Source: Devosia naphthalenivorans
GTDB taxonomy: Bacteria; Pseudomonadota; Alphaproteobacteria; Rhizobiales; Devosiaceae
Assembly (NCBI RefSeq): GCF_003056355.1
Contig: NZ_PYVW01000010.1
Span: 62,001 to 126,000, forward strand
Reading direction: 5' to 3'
DNA length: 64,000 nt
Both the position numbers and the translations under genes were made by a program. Below, piece after piece: positions 9,016-17,939 of the stretch; the stretch's first letter is position 1, and each line of letters starts with the position of its first letter. Below the pieces are notes generated by a model, which was not told where the DNA came from, searched no databases, and saw only the letters and a list, made by a program, of their open reading frames with translations.

Positions 9016-9792
9016 TCACTTCCCATTGAACTTCGGAGCACGCCTTTCAGCGAATGCCGCGCGGGCTTCCTTTACATCATCACTTATCTCTTGCGGCCAA
9101 ACATAATCTACGTGCTCGCGTCTACTCAATTGAGCTTGTGTAGTTGCCGCCCTGTAATGACCACGTTTTACCGAGCGAATATATAGTGGCGGAACTTCCA
9201 GCAACAGTTCAGCCCATGTCAGCGCTTCATGCAACATTTCTGACTCTTGAACTACGGTGTTAGCTAGCCCCAGTTGAAAGGCACGAGATGAATCGATCAA
9301 CCTTCCGCCCTTCCACCCCAGTAGTGCGAACTCCAAGCTCACTTTGAACGGTAGGTGGGGCGTGTACTCGATTGGCATGACCGGAATTCCAGCCTTACCC
9401 TCGGGATAGCCAAACAGGCAAGTATCTGCGGCAATGGTTATGTCAGCAGAACGCACACCAAGATTGTAGCCAGCGCCTAAGACGTAACCATGAACTGCAC
9501 TTACAATCGGCTTAAACACCTGAACCCCGTTCTCCGGCAGGGCATGATGCGTTTGAAATGGTATTGCAGGGTCCACGGCCCCGGGCGAGATATCGCGTCC
9601 CGCGCAAAATGACGTTCCGGATCCACTGAGAACCCCAACGCGCACCTTCGGATCCGCCTCAAATCGCCTCCACGTTTCGCGCAAAGTGTCAGCCATTGTG
9701 CCGTTGATCGCGTTTAGTTTCTCGGGCCTATTTAGCCGGATATAGGCTACCCCGTCCTGAACATCATATAGAACCACATCGTCAGAGGTCAT
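9016..9792 (-). CDS. Enoyl-CoA hydratase/isomerase family protein (crotonase fold)
   Basis: A 258-residue crotonase-superfamily enzyme acting on an acyl-CoA. The N-terminal ydvqdGVAYIRLNRPEKLNA strand pattern, the first oxyanion-hole segment GTSFCAGRDIS and the second segment around VHGYVLGAGYNLGV are visible. The acidic residues usual in classical hydratases are not obvious, so it could be an isomerase, hydrolase or hydratase. It lies between the broken dehydrogenase and the CoA-transferase, all on the minus strand, which suggests a shared catabolic operon for a CoA-activated acid. Confidence 0.8.
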   Translation of the reverse strand: MTSDDVVLYDVQDGVAYIRLNRPEKLNAINGTMADTLRETWRRFEADPKVRVGVLSGSGTSFCAGRDISPGAVDPAIPFQTHHALPENGVQVFKPIVSAVHGYVLGAGYNLGVRSADITIAADTCLFGYPEGKAGIPVMPIEYTPHLPFKVSLEFALLGWKGGRLIDSSRAFQLGLANTVVQESEMLHEALTWAELLLEVPPLYIRSVKRGHYRAATTQAQLSRREHVDYVWPQEISDDVKEARAAFAERRAPKFNGK

Positions 9793-9821
9793 AGTGCAAC
9801 ACCATGTTATTAAAGACTAGA

Positions 9822-11054
9822 CTAACGAATAGCGCCGCGTGACCTCATTTCCCGTAATAGTTCATTGTCGACCCCCAACTCCTGATTAAGTACGGCATCT
9901 GTGGACTTACCCAGCGGTTCTCCTGTCCACTTGATTCTACCTGGAGTAGCAGAGAAATTGAACATAACATTGGGCATAAGGAGGTCTCCCAAGTCATCAT
10001 CTCGTACTCTGGTGAGCATGTTCGTTTCGCGAACATGTAGATCCTCTACCATCTCGCCGATGCTGTATACGGGCGCGAATGTTACATTTTCTTTCGCAGC
10101 TGCCAGCATCACCTCATCTCGAGTTCGGTCTCTGATCCATTCCGCCACGGCTCCGTCCACAACGTCGACGTGCTCCGCCCGCCCGCGGCCGGTGGCAAAC
10201 CAAGGCTCGTTCGTGAGCTCCTCTGCGCCGACCAGCCGCATTATCCGCTCGGCAAGAGGCGTGGTAGCAGCAGCAACGCTAATCCACTTCTCATCTAGCG
10301 TTTTATAGATGTTTCGGGGGGCGTTCGAGGTCGACCGGTTACCACCTCTAGCCTCATCTATGCCGAGCTGGTCGTACTGCATTATCCCGTGAGACATCAT
10401 CGTCATCATAGGAGAAAGCAACGATGCGTCGATAACTTGTCCCCCGCCCCCACGTACGTCACGGTGGTAAAGAGCAAACATAATGGCTCCCACCAAACTT
10501 ACCGCGCCGAGGTAGTCGCCAAGCGCATATATAGACATTGTTGGTGGACCGTTCGGATCGCCAGTCAAATGCGGAAGTCCCGCCATCGCCTCGAGGTTTG
10601 AACCAAACGCGGGTCGACCTGAATACGGGCCTTCTTGGCCGTACCCGGTGATGCGAGCGAGTATTATACCCGGGTTAACATCAGAGAGTCGATTATAGCC
10701 CAAGTTCCATTTTTCAAGGGTGCCGGGTCGAAAGCCTTCAACGATTACGTCTGCCGTCGCAACGAGTTTAAGAAATGTCTCGGCTACCTCTGGGTCACCC
10801 AAATACATTCCTACGCTTCTCTTGTTTCTGCCGAGCATCTTCCACCAAAGTGGCTTACCATCCTTTGATCGACCTTGAGAGCGGGATCCATCGCCGTCCG
10901 CAGGATGCTCAATCTTTATGATTTCGGCGCCGAAGTCCCCAAGTACTTGGCAGGTCGTCGGGCCGGCAATGACATTGCAAAGTTCAAGCACTCGAATACC
11001 TGCAAGCGGCCCGGCAGAAGGAGCGTGTTCGGTCGCGGTATTTTCTTCAATCAT
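9822..11054 (-). CDS. CaiB/BaiF-type (family III) CoA-transferase
   Basis: A family III CoA-transferase that moves CoA between two organic acids through an aspartyl-CoA intermediate. Typical segments are GIRVLELCNVIAGPTTCQVL, LGDFGAEIIKIEHPADGD, NKRSVGMYL, DVIVEGFRPGTLEKW and GYGQEGPYSGRPAF. The expected catalytic Asp lies in YALGDYLGA. The length (about 410 residues) is normal. The start is uncertain: ATG 11054 gives the domain with a short leader, while ATG 11102 would begin just after the stop of the upstream hydratase gene; neither has a strong ribosome site. It probably activates the acid degraded by the flanking crotonase enzymes. Confidence 0.85.
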   Translation of the reverse strand: MIEENTATEHAPSAGPLAGIRVLELCNVIAGPTTCQVLGDFGAEIIKIEHPADGDGSRSQGRSKDGKPLWWKMLGRNKRSVGMYLGDPEVAETFLKLVATADVIVEGFRPGTLEKWNLGYNRLSDVNPGIILARITGYGQEGPYSGRPAFGSNLEAMAGLPHLTGDPNGPPTMSIYALGDYLGAVSLVGAIMFALYHRDVRGGGGQVIDASLLSPMMTMMSHGIMQYDQLGIDEARGGNRSTSNAPRNIYKTLDEKWISVAAATTPLAERIMRLVGAEELTNEPWFATGRGRAEHVDVVDGAVAEWIRDRTRDEVMLAAAKENVTFAPVYSIGEMVEDLHVRETNMLTRVRDDDLGDLLMPNVMFNFSATPGRIKWTGEPLGKSTDAVLNQELGVDNELLREMRSRGAIR

Positions 11055-11105
11055 ATCGTGTTCCGCTTCTAGTCTAAATACGGCGGGCGCCACCGGCGCC
11101 ATGCA

Positions 11106-11894
11106 TTATTTCCCGAGTAATATTGGAGAGCGTTTCTCTCTCCACGCGCGGTGAGTCTCTTTCGTGTCTTCACTTCTTTCCAGGACGGAGGCGCGGTAGA
11201 CATCGCCAAGAGCAGCGTTCGCAAGCGTACCGGCATCCAATCCTCGATTTAGAGATTCTTTGACTAGGCGAACTGCAAGCGGGGGCAGCTGAGCGACTTT
11301 TTCCGCAACCTCGATTGCACGATCCATAAGGCTGTCATGAGCGACCAACCACTGTGCAAGACCTATCCGGAATGCTTCCTCAGCTTCGAGCGAGAAACCT
11401 AGGGCGGCACGCATAGCATTGCCTTTTCCTACGATACGCGCCAAACGCAAAGACCCGCCAAATGCGGGTAAAATGCCTAGCGATACTTGCGGCAGTCGCC
11501 ATTCAGCTTGCTGCGAGGCGACTACGAGATCACAACTAAAGGAAAGTATACATGCATTGCCAACGGCGTATCCGTTGACGGCTGCGATCACAGGCTTAGG
11601 AAACTGTTCAGGGGAGGCTGTAACGGCAGAGCGAGGGGCATCCAGTGTGTTTATGAAATCTGCGGGAGTGCGCTCCGTGTGTGTCGAGGGGTTCTTCATG
11701 TCAGCGCCAGCTGAAAACGCACGGCCCTGTTCATCCCCGGTAATGACCACACAGCGCACCTCGGGGTCCTTTGACCATTCATTAAATATCTTGGGAAGCT
11801 CTTCAGTATAGTCTTGACCCCAGGCGTTCCGGGACTCCGGACGACTCAGCGTTATGATCCCGACGTTTCTTTGTTTTTCGAACAGAACCGGCAT
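11106..11894 (-). CDS. Enoyl-CoA hydratase/isomerase family protein, second copy
   Basis: A 262-residue crotonase-superfamily enzyme, clearly different in sequence from the one at 9016-9792. Oxyanion-hole segments are GRAFSAGADMKNP and AAVNGYAVGNACILSF. Start choice: ATG 11894 has GGAG about seven bases upstream, whereas the longer start at 11939 lacks one. It is the promoter-proximal gene of the leftward cluster (hydratase, CoA-transferase, hydratase, dehydrogenase), so transcription probably begins in the gap to its right. Substrate unknown. Confidence 0.82.
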   Translation of the reverse strand: MPVLFEKQRNVGIITLSRPESRNAWGQDYTEELPKIFNEWSKDPEVRCVVITGDEQGRAFSAGADMKNPSTHTERTPADFINTLDAPRSAVTASPEQFPKPVIAAVNGYAVGNACILSFSCDLVVASQQAEWRLPQVSLGILPAFGGSLRLARIVGKGNAMRAALGFSLEAEEAFRIGLAQWLVAHDSLMDRAIEVAEKVAQLPPLAVRLVKESLNRGLDAGTLANAALGDVYRASVLERSEDTKETHRAWREKRSPILLGK

Positions 11895-12785
11895 GTGACA
11901 ATCTCCAACTGTAAGTCCTAATAGCCGGACTATCATCACTTTGCAAGGGCCGAAAGGTTATTCTGACGGCAGTCGACACTTTACCCCGAGTGGAACGGCA
12001 ATGACCGACCGAGGGCGAATAGCAGATTTTTGGGATCAGCATATCGCCGGCTGGCAGGCGAGGACACCTATCACCGGGCCCCTCAGGGACTGGTCCGACG
12101 CTTACAGCCATGGGAAAGGTATGGTCGGACTCCAGCACTAACCGGATCCGTTCGTCAGGTGACTTCGCGGCGACACCCACAACCCGCGAATAGTCTTGTT
12201 TGCCTTCCATCCCAGCGTTGGCTTCGATCAGCTTCAGTGGGCACGGGCCTTGGGCCCAACGTGTTGGCGAGCTCGGGTATAGCCCTGGGAGCGACAAACG
12301 AAGTTTTCGCCGAAGTAAAGGCAAGCTGTAATCCGGATGTCACAACGCGTTTCGTCGACAGAAAACGTACCACTAGTTTTCATCAATGGCTGGAAAGCAA
12401 GCCTCAGCAGGGCTCTTGAGCGGTAGAGCATAAGCTAGTGCAGCTTATTGCCTCATGTCTAAGCGGGAGCGTCAGCGGTCGAGTCCGGTCTTGGCGGCAA
12501 TCTGATCGAGAGCAGCCACTCGGCTCCCTTCCTTTCGATTTGGAGGTGGTTGCGGGACTGCGTTCGTCAAAACTGAATTCGTAAGATCATATCACTTTGT
12601 GGCTCTGAATGATTACTAATTGATTCCGAATATTCATCACGCTAGCGCCTGATCGCTGAACCAACCTTAGGATGATATACTACTATGGCCGTACTGTATT
12701 GACTTCTGAACATTGCTTGCACAAAAAGCTTCTGGCGAAGTTTAGATCGGCCGCTCCCACCGATCGATATTTATGGTAACGACAT
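11895..12785. other. Gene-poor stretch with probable decayed coding sequence
   Basis: Nearly 900 bases without a gene I can support. Both strands contain short protein-like pieces. On the minus strand about 12250-12000 reads EGKQDYSRVVGVAAKSPDER then RLVLESDHTFPMAV. On the plus strand 12001-12141 reads MTDRGRIADFWDQHIAGW. None continues into a full gene or matches a family I know. AT-rich sequence at 12560-12785 may hold the promoter of the phosphoesterase-NTPase gene. Confidence 0.35.
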
Positions 12786-15700
12786 ATGCTCAGTGTTTTC
12801 CACATCAGCGATCTGCACTTTACCGGCCAGCCCTCTGGCCAGCTTCGGGATGCGGCGCTGGCATCCGTCCGCTCTACATTGGAATTGGCGTCTACCCTGC
12901 GCCTTAATGGGACGCTCGGGTCGGAAACCTGCCTTTTTATCACTGGAGACATCGTACAGAGTGGAGAAATTCCCGCAGATGGCAGCCCTTCTGACTTCGA
13001 AGCCGTACAAGTCGCTCTCCTCGATCCTCTTCTCAAAATACTAAGCATCGGGCCTGACAGGGTGTTTCTTGTGCCAGGTAATCACGACTTAGACCGAGGT
13101 GCAGTCCCAGAAAGCGACTGGCTAGTCGAAGGGCATTACGTCACTAGCAAAGTATGCGAAGCCGATGTAAATAGTGATCTTAGTATCAAGGTCTCTGCCT
13201 TTCTCGATTTTGTCAGCCAACATGGGTATCGGTCAGTAACAAAGGAGCATCCTAGGATTGCAACCTTTGATGTTGGTGAGCAGCAGGTCGTCTGCTTCAA
13301 TGGGTTAGCAGGCGCATACAGCCGAAACGGATCTGGAGATAAGGGCGAGCTATTCGTGCTCGACTCAGAATTGGCCAACGACTTGGCCTCTATACGCAAG
13401 AATGCAGCTGTCCTAACCCACCACCCTTTGTCTTGGTACGCCGACTCTTGCGGCTCCCACCTCAAGGATCTCTTTTCCAACCGCCAGTGCCGCGTTTTCA
13501 CAGGTCATATCCATGATCGTGGGCTAGATTGGACTGAGACATCAAAAGGAGCTTTTGTAACAGTACAGGCAGGCGCTTCAGCGGAAATCGGTACGCCTCA
13601 ACAGGTAGCTGTTGCTTGGTTGCCAGCCTCAAACAGTGCCGCGGTTCGACATTTCGCCCTAGACAATAGTTCGGGCGGTTTCACACTAACAGCCGCCCTC
13701 GACACCAAGGTAGCACCCGCTAAGGCACAAGAGTTTTTCGAACGCACACATGCTTTCTTTGATCCGCGTATCATCGAATTGGCTGCGGACAGAGCACTAG
13801 TTCAAGCCGAACTAGAGTTGTGTGCGGCGTCAGGACGAACGGCAGATAAGTTCGTGCCCCCTGACCTCTCTTCTTTCCCGGAAGATCAGTTTAGTGGGCG
13901 TCGCTCGTCATTGGCAGCGCTGGAAGCGGATACAAATAATCGCGTAATAAGCGGTGATGAGCTGAGCGGTAAGAGCTCGCTCGTACATTATCTATGCGCT
14001 TTGCGTAATCGTGAGGGTTATGCAGACGGTAGGAAGATCGCTCTGATAGTCGACTACCGAACTGTAGAAGCCAGTCACGACATAAGTGAAACAATCCTTC
14101 GGCGCTTGGGCGCTCTCGGTCTGCCACGTAGCCAAGCCGAGTACGTGCTTAGCATTGGAAAGTTGGAGGTGTTTTTCGACAACTTCAACCCAAATGCATC
14201 AGCCGCTATGACGGCATTTCAGCGCTTCTTTGAGGTCAATAAATTACTGCGGTGGACTGTCGCTACTCGCGGTGATGAAAGGTTCATGCCATCGCGAGCG
14301 CCAGCCGCGTTCAGCAAAGACGGTATCACATATTACCAGCTAAGTGAAACGACCCTTCCGACAGTTGTCCGAATGATTGAACTTCACGACAGCGGCAGTG
14401 CCGTGGAGCGTCCTAGGGACGTAGTAGAGCAAGTTTTCCGCTCAATAAACAACTTGCGGGCGCCTCGCACTATTTTCTATGTCAATAGCATGGTCGACGT
14501 CTTTCTTTCGGACGCATCGGTTGAACCTTTGAATCGCTATCTCCTTATCGAAAATCTTCTTTCTGACCGGATTCGCGGCGCCCACAAGGCTGCACTACCA
14601 AATCAACCCGTTGACATGGAAATGCTGGAGACGTTCATCGGACAAATAGCGTTCCGTCTTATGGAGCGTTCTGAGCCATATCTCTCCAAAGCTGATTTCT
14701 ACAAACTGGTTGAGGAATTCGTCGAGCGAAAGGGTATTCAGAGAAAGCGCTTTGACCCAGACATCGTGCTGGCCATTCTCACAAAGAGCTTCGTCCTTCG
14801 CGATTATGAGTTCGGTTACGGATTTATGATGCTTAGCGTGGAAGACTATTTCCTAGCAAAGCACATGGGAAAAGATGCCGCCTTTAGGACATACATAATG
14901 TCGACTGAGGGCTTGCTTACATATCCTTCAGTTGCAGAATTCTACGTTGCGCAAAACCCAAGTGATAGGCCGCGCATAGACGAGATACTCACGCTAATAG
15001 ACGGCTTTGTTGCCGAAGTAGCGCCAATAGTCGATGAACTGCGAGATAGCTCCGTCGCCTCAATACAGCATGCTCACCCTGGAAGCTCTATGGAAGTACA
15101 GGACGGACTTCTTGAGCGACTTGGCGAGATCGAAATTGCTGATGAGCCGACGTCCCTGCACTTTGAGGACACCAGGCCGGTTGGCCATACGAAGCGAGTA
15201 AGATTCGCTTCGGAAGAACGGGGTGCGGTTTTCCTTCAGCTAGGCGCTTCTATAGTCGGCGTTACTCGAACGCTTGATCAGTCGGATCGTATTGAGATTT
15301 TCAAACGGCTTCGACCAGTGCTTCTCACAAGCCTCTATAGCTTGCCGATGATTGCGCAGCATCTAGCCGATGGCGGTGAAATCACATTTCGCGGCAATAC
15401 ACTAAAGGCCGACTACGTCGGGGAACTAGCGGTTGCAGAAAACCGATTCTATCTGATCTTGCGGAGCATGCTTTACAATCTGTACCGGAATTTTGCTACT
15501 TGGTCGGGCAGTCCCACCTTTTTCAACGCTGCAGTGCAGCTCCGCAAGGAAGAGGAAAGTGAACTGGTTCGCTCTGCTCTCTTCTCACAAAATGTGGAAG
15601 CTGACTTATCTGAAGCGCTTGATTTCATCCCTGAAATTACGACCGAAGTAGACAGTTTCATTTTAAAAGAGGTGCTGGTGAGATTGTACCTCGACTCCAT

Positions 15701-15911
15701 GACGTTGGTGCCTTTGGAGCGAGGGGACCAAGCGAGGGCGGTCGACCGCCTTGTTGATATCACCGCTGAACTTAAGCCGCCCAAGGTCAAGGACGAAAGG
15801 GCCATAAACTCTCACAAAACCCGTCTGAGGCAAGGATTTAACGACAAGATAGGCTACAACGCATACGTCGGTAGGTTAGTCCGGACGCCTAAAGGTCACC
15901 GCGCAAAGTAG
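12786..15911 (+). CDS. Calcineurin-like phosphoesterase fused to a STAND-type P-loop NTPase
   Basis: A 1041-residue two-module protein. Residues 1 to about 290 are a metallophosphoesterase with the full metal-binding set: D9/H11 (ISDLHF), D55 (ITGDIV), N99/H100 (PGNHDLD), H212 (LTHHPLS), H241 and H243 (TGHIHDRG). Residues about 370-600 are an NTPase with Walker A GDELSGKSS (390-398), Walker B KLEVFFDNF (D465) and VATRGDERF, as in STAND/NACHT proteins. The rest is helical, without a family I recognise, and is where STAND proteins usually carry their sensor. The layout of N-terminal effector, central switch and C-terminal sensor recalls Avs-type antiphage proteins. That defence role is inference from architecture and from the integrase/GIY-YIG neighbourhood. 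It is a single-gene unit with gaps on both sides. Confidence 0.8.
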   Translation: MLSVFHISDLHFTGQPSGQLRDAALASVRSTLELASTLRLNGTLGSETCLFITGDIVQSGEIPADGSPSDFEAVQVALLDPLLKILSIGPDRVFLVPGNHDLDRGAVPESDWLVEGHYVTSKVCEADVNSDLSIKVSAFLDFVSQHGYRSVTKEHPRIATFDVGEQQVVCFNGLAGAYSRNGSGDKGELFVLDSELANDLASIRKNAAVLTHHPLSWYADSCGSHLKDLFSNRQCRVFTGHIHDRGLDWTETSKGAFVTVQAGASAEIGTPQQVAVAWLPASNSAAVRHFALDNSSGGFTLTAALDTKVAPAKAQEFFERTHAFFDPRIIELAADRALVQAELELCAASGRTADKFVPPDLSSFPEDQFSGRRSSLAALEADTNNRVISGDELSGKSSLVHYLCALRNREGYADGRKIALIVDYRTVEASHDISETILRRLGALGLPRSQAEYVLSIGKLEVFFDNFNPNASAAMTAFQRFFEVNKLLRWTVATRGDERFMPSRAPAAFSKDGITYYQLSETTLPTVVRMIELHDSGSAVERPRDVVEQVFRSINNLRAPRTIFYVNSMVDVFLSDASVEPLNRYLLIENLLSDRIRGAHKAALPNQPVDMEMLETFIGQIAFRLMERSEPYLSKADFYKLVEEFVERKGIQRKRFDPDIVLAILTKSFVLRDYEFGYGFMMLSVEDYFLAKHMGKDAAFRTYIMSTEGLLTYPSVAEFYVAQNPSDRPRIDEILTLIDGFVAEVAPIVDELRDSSVASIQHAHPGSSMEVQDGLLERLGEIEIADEPTSLHFEDTRPVGHTKRVRFASEERGAVFLQLGASIVGVTRTLDQSDRIEIFKRLRPVLLTSLYSLPMIAQHLADGGEITFRGNTLKADYVGELAVAENRFYLILRSMLYNLYRNFATWSGSPTFFNAAVQLRKEEESELVRSALFSQNVEADLSEALDFIPEITTEVDSFILKEVLVRLYLDSMTLVPLERGDQARAVDRLVDITAELKPPKVKDERAINSHKTRLRQGFNDKIGYNAYVGRLVRTPKGHRAK

Positions 15912-16090
15912 TACCGATTACGCTATGAGCCAGTAGGTGTCATCTGGTTCTCCAATTTCAAAGGGTGTGAAAATAGCCAACGGCAGCGGCTACCGAGAAA
16001 AGACCCGGACACCAAGTGCCCGGGCAAGTTGCAACATAGAAAGAGCGGTCTTTCCCGCCGTCAGCCATAACCCCGGCGAGGGATATCAAT

Positions 16091-16639
16091 TTACAATAAA
16101 GTCGGGGCCAGTTCTCGCTGGCGCTCTACTGCGGCGCGCTCCGACGGTCCGTACCGAAGACGGTTCATAAGCTCATCCACCAGGACTGTAGGCTCAGCAT
16201 ATGTCAGCTTCGTCGACCTGTTCCATGACGTGCAAGCGGCCGGTGCCAAAGCTATCACCTGAGCTTCAAGCCGCTCTATTTCTGCCTTGGTGCCTTGAAT
16301 TGGTACGTAAACCGCCCGGCAATACTCCGCTATAAATGCTGAACGTAAGTCCTTAGCGATCTTTGCGTCTGCATGACCCTGCTGGCTCAAACGGCACCGC
16401 CACATACGGCCCGCATTATAGACTTTCGAAAGGTAGTGGCTGTGAGTTTCCGAGCCAGTGCGATGCCGCTGATGAATGCGCTTCCGGAAGCTCTCAGCGT
16501 CAGCAGACGTGGAGCCGATGTAGCGGATTTGGCCCGCGTGGTCGATAAGGCCATATATCCCCCGCTGGTCTGCAGGAAGGTCGGCAGTTTTAACTGGCTC
16601 CATCGAAAGCAGGCGATCTAGTATTTCGCTGGCATGCAT
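16091..16639 (-). CDS. GIY-YIG nuclease-family protein
   Basis: A 182-residue protein with a GIY-YIG domain at about residues 25-85: RGIYGLIDHAGQIRYIGST holds both the GIY and YIG halves, followed by a conserved Arg (FRKRIHQRHR) expected in the active site. Families with this fold include homing, repair and restriction nucleases. Start choice: ATG 16639 has AAGGA eight bases upstream; ATG 16678 in frame has its purine-rich site too close. It lies just downstream of the unknown gene at 16748-17575, same strand, with a gap of about 110 bases. Its biological target is unknown. Confidence 0.75.
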   Translation of the reverse strand: MHASEILDRLLSMEPVKTADLPADQRGIYGLIDHAGQIRYIGSTSADAESFRKRIHQRHRTGSETHSHYLSKVYNAGRMWRCRLSQQGHADAKIAKDLRSAFIAEYCRAVYVPIQGTKAEIERLEAQVIALAPAACTSWNRSTKLTYAEPTVLVDELMNRLRYGPSERAAVERQRELAPTLL

Positions 16640-16747
16640 TTGCTCAGTCCTTTTGTTAGGTCGTGAAGTTCCATCCACCTTCCGGGTGGGAAGGCGATGC
16701 GCTGGTCTGTTAGGCTCGGTAGGTAAAAGAGGCTGAGGACAGGCGAT

Positions 16748-17575
16748 CTATTTCAAGGAGCGAAGATCGCTCTCTTCCATGGCTACCCAACTGGTAGCTC
16801 TGACTATTCCCCAATTTCCACTTTCATTAGGTCGCCTCCAACGAGGCTCGCTCATTTGGGAAAGAGCTTGTAGCGCCTCATCAAAGTCTCCAAGCGTCAT
16901 CTCGGAGCCCTTCGGTCCAATTGTGAAACCGTTCCGTCTTCTGAGACCTGGGTGAAATACGCTTCCGTCAGATGCACACGGTACGTGAACCTGCTTGGGC
17001 GATTGTTGAGGGATTCGATCTTCTTCGTGCCAAATTGACGGCCAGTATCCCGGTCGATTTGCGAGCCACTGTTCAGCATCCGCTGAGGGAACCTTCCCAT
17101 TTACTGACTTTAGCTGCGCATCTCGACCAGCCATCAGGTTGCGAACTCTGCCAGAAGACAGGTTACCAAGAAGACTCAGGGCAGTCGGATCGATATACTC
17201 TGAGCCATTGTCCAAGCCCCAACGGCCGGCTGCCATCGCTATTATTTCCATAGCGACCCCGTCGCCGGATGCGCGTGGTGCGGCATCAACAATCAACTGA
17301 GCATTGCTGATGTTCTCAGAGATCCAATCACGGCGAGCTGCCATAGGGATGGGCTGCAACATAGCTCCATAGCGACCATAGAACGCCACGTTGCGAAACA
17401 GATCATTGGCTTCCCATGCTTCAACATGATCGTTCACCGCTGGTAATGGGTCACCTGCAGCAAGAGCGAGAAACGTGTTTTGGGCATCGACGCACTCGCG
17501 AAGCCAAGCTGTGACATCCCAGTGCCTCGCTTCCACATGATTCCACTCGTTTAGGCGCAGCTCGTAGGGGGTCAT
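16748..17575 (-). CDS. Hypothetical protein with a helix-turn-helix-like segment
   Basis: A 275-residue protein I do not recognise. The N-terminal 110 residues are helical and acidic-aromatic (NEWNHVEARHWDVTAWLREC). Around residues 128-165 the sequence TALSLLGNLSSGRVRNLMAG followed by DAEQWLANRPGYWPSIW resembles small HTH modules of mobile-element proteins, in which a degenerate helix pair is followed by a tryptophan-containing tail. No catalytic motif is visible. It sits upstream of the GIY-YIG gene on the same strand, and the two could be co-transcribed. Confidence 0.5.
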   Translation of the reverse strand: MTPYELRLNEWNHVEARHWDVTAWLRECVDAQNTFLALAAGDPLPAVNDHVEAWEANDLFRNVAFYGRYGAMLQPIPMAARRDWISENISNAQLIVDAAPRASGDGVAMEIIAMAAGRWGLDNGSEYIDPTALSLLGNLSSGRVRNLMAGRDAQLKSVNGKVPSADAEQWLANRPGYWPSIWHEEDRIPQQSPKQVHVPCASDGSVFHPGLRRRNGFTIGPKGSEMTLGDFDEALQALSQMSEPRWRRPNESGNWGIVRATSWVAMEESDLRSLK

Positions 17576-17939
17576 TGATGTCGGCCTCTGTTCGTGATTT
17601 CACAGATGCCACGCCGGGCCCTCATTCGTCAAGGGTCGTTGTGAAAGACATTTCGTCACGGAAAGAGGCTGGAATTCAAGGGCGTTTGTTTTGGGAACTG
17701 CGCGCGTTCCGGCACACTTCGGAGCATCTCTTTCCACTATCCGGCCCCGGTAGTGCACGACAAGGCCGATCTAGCCTGGCCTGCCGTTCGGGCAAAAGCC
17801 GGGCTTAGGTTTGCATTGCCGACTTTAGCAGGAACTGAGGTGCAATGATCCTTTAAGGATGGAGGGTGTCTGCGATGAACTTATCAGCTCTAACAATGGA
17901 GACGTAGCTGACACAAATGCCCCAGGATCGTTACTGGGC
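17576..17939. other. Gap between integrase 3' end and the hypothetical gene
   Basis: About 360 bases without a supported gene. A plus-strand frame from 17575 (77 codons) has no family features and no convincing ribosome site. The stretch contains a small palindrome (GATCCTTTAAGGATG near 17850), but no repeat recognisable as an attachment site. Confidence 0.35.

Noticed and set aside
11790-11800. CTTGGGAAGCT identical to the tRNA-Gly junction core, as a possible left attachment site
   Set aside because: Only 11 bases match, it lies inside an intact crotonase gene, and no tRNA half adjoins it.
15937-16170. Plus-strand 77-codon frame after the phosphoesterase-NTPase
   Set aside because: It overlaps the end of the GIY-YIG gene, lacks features and has no ribosome site.
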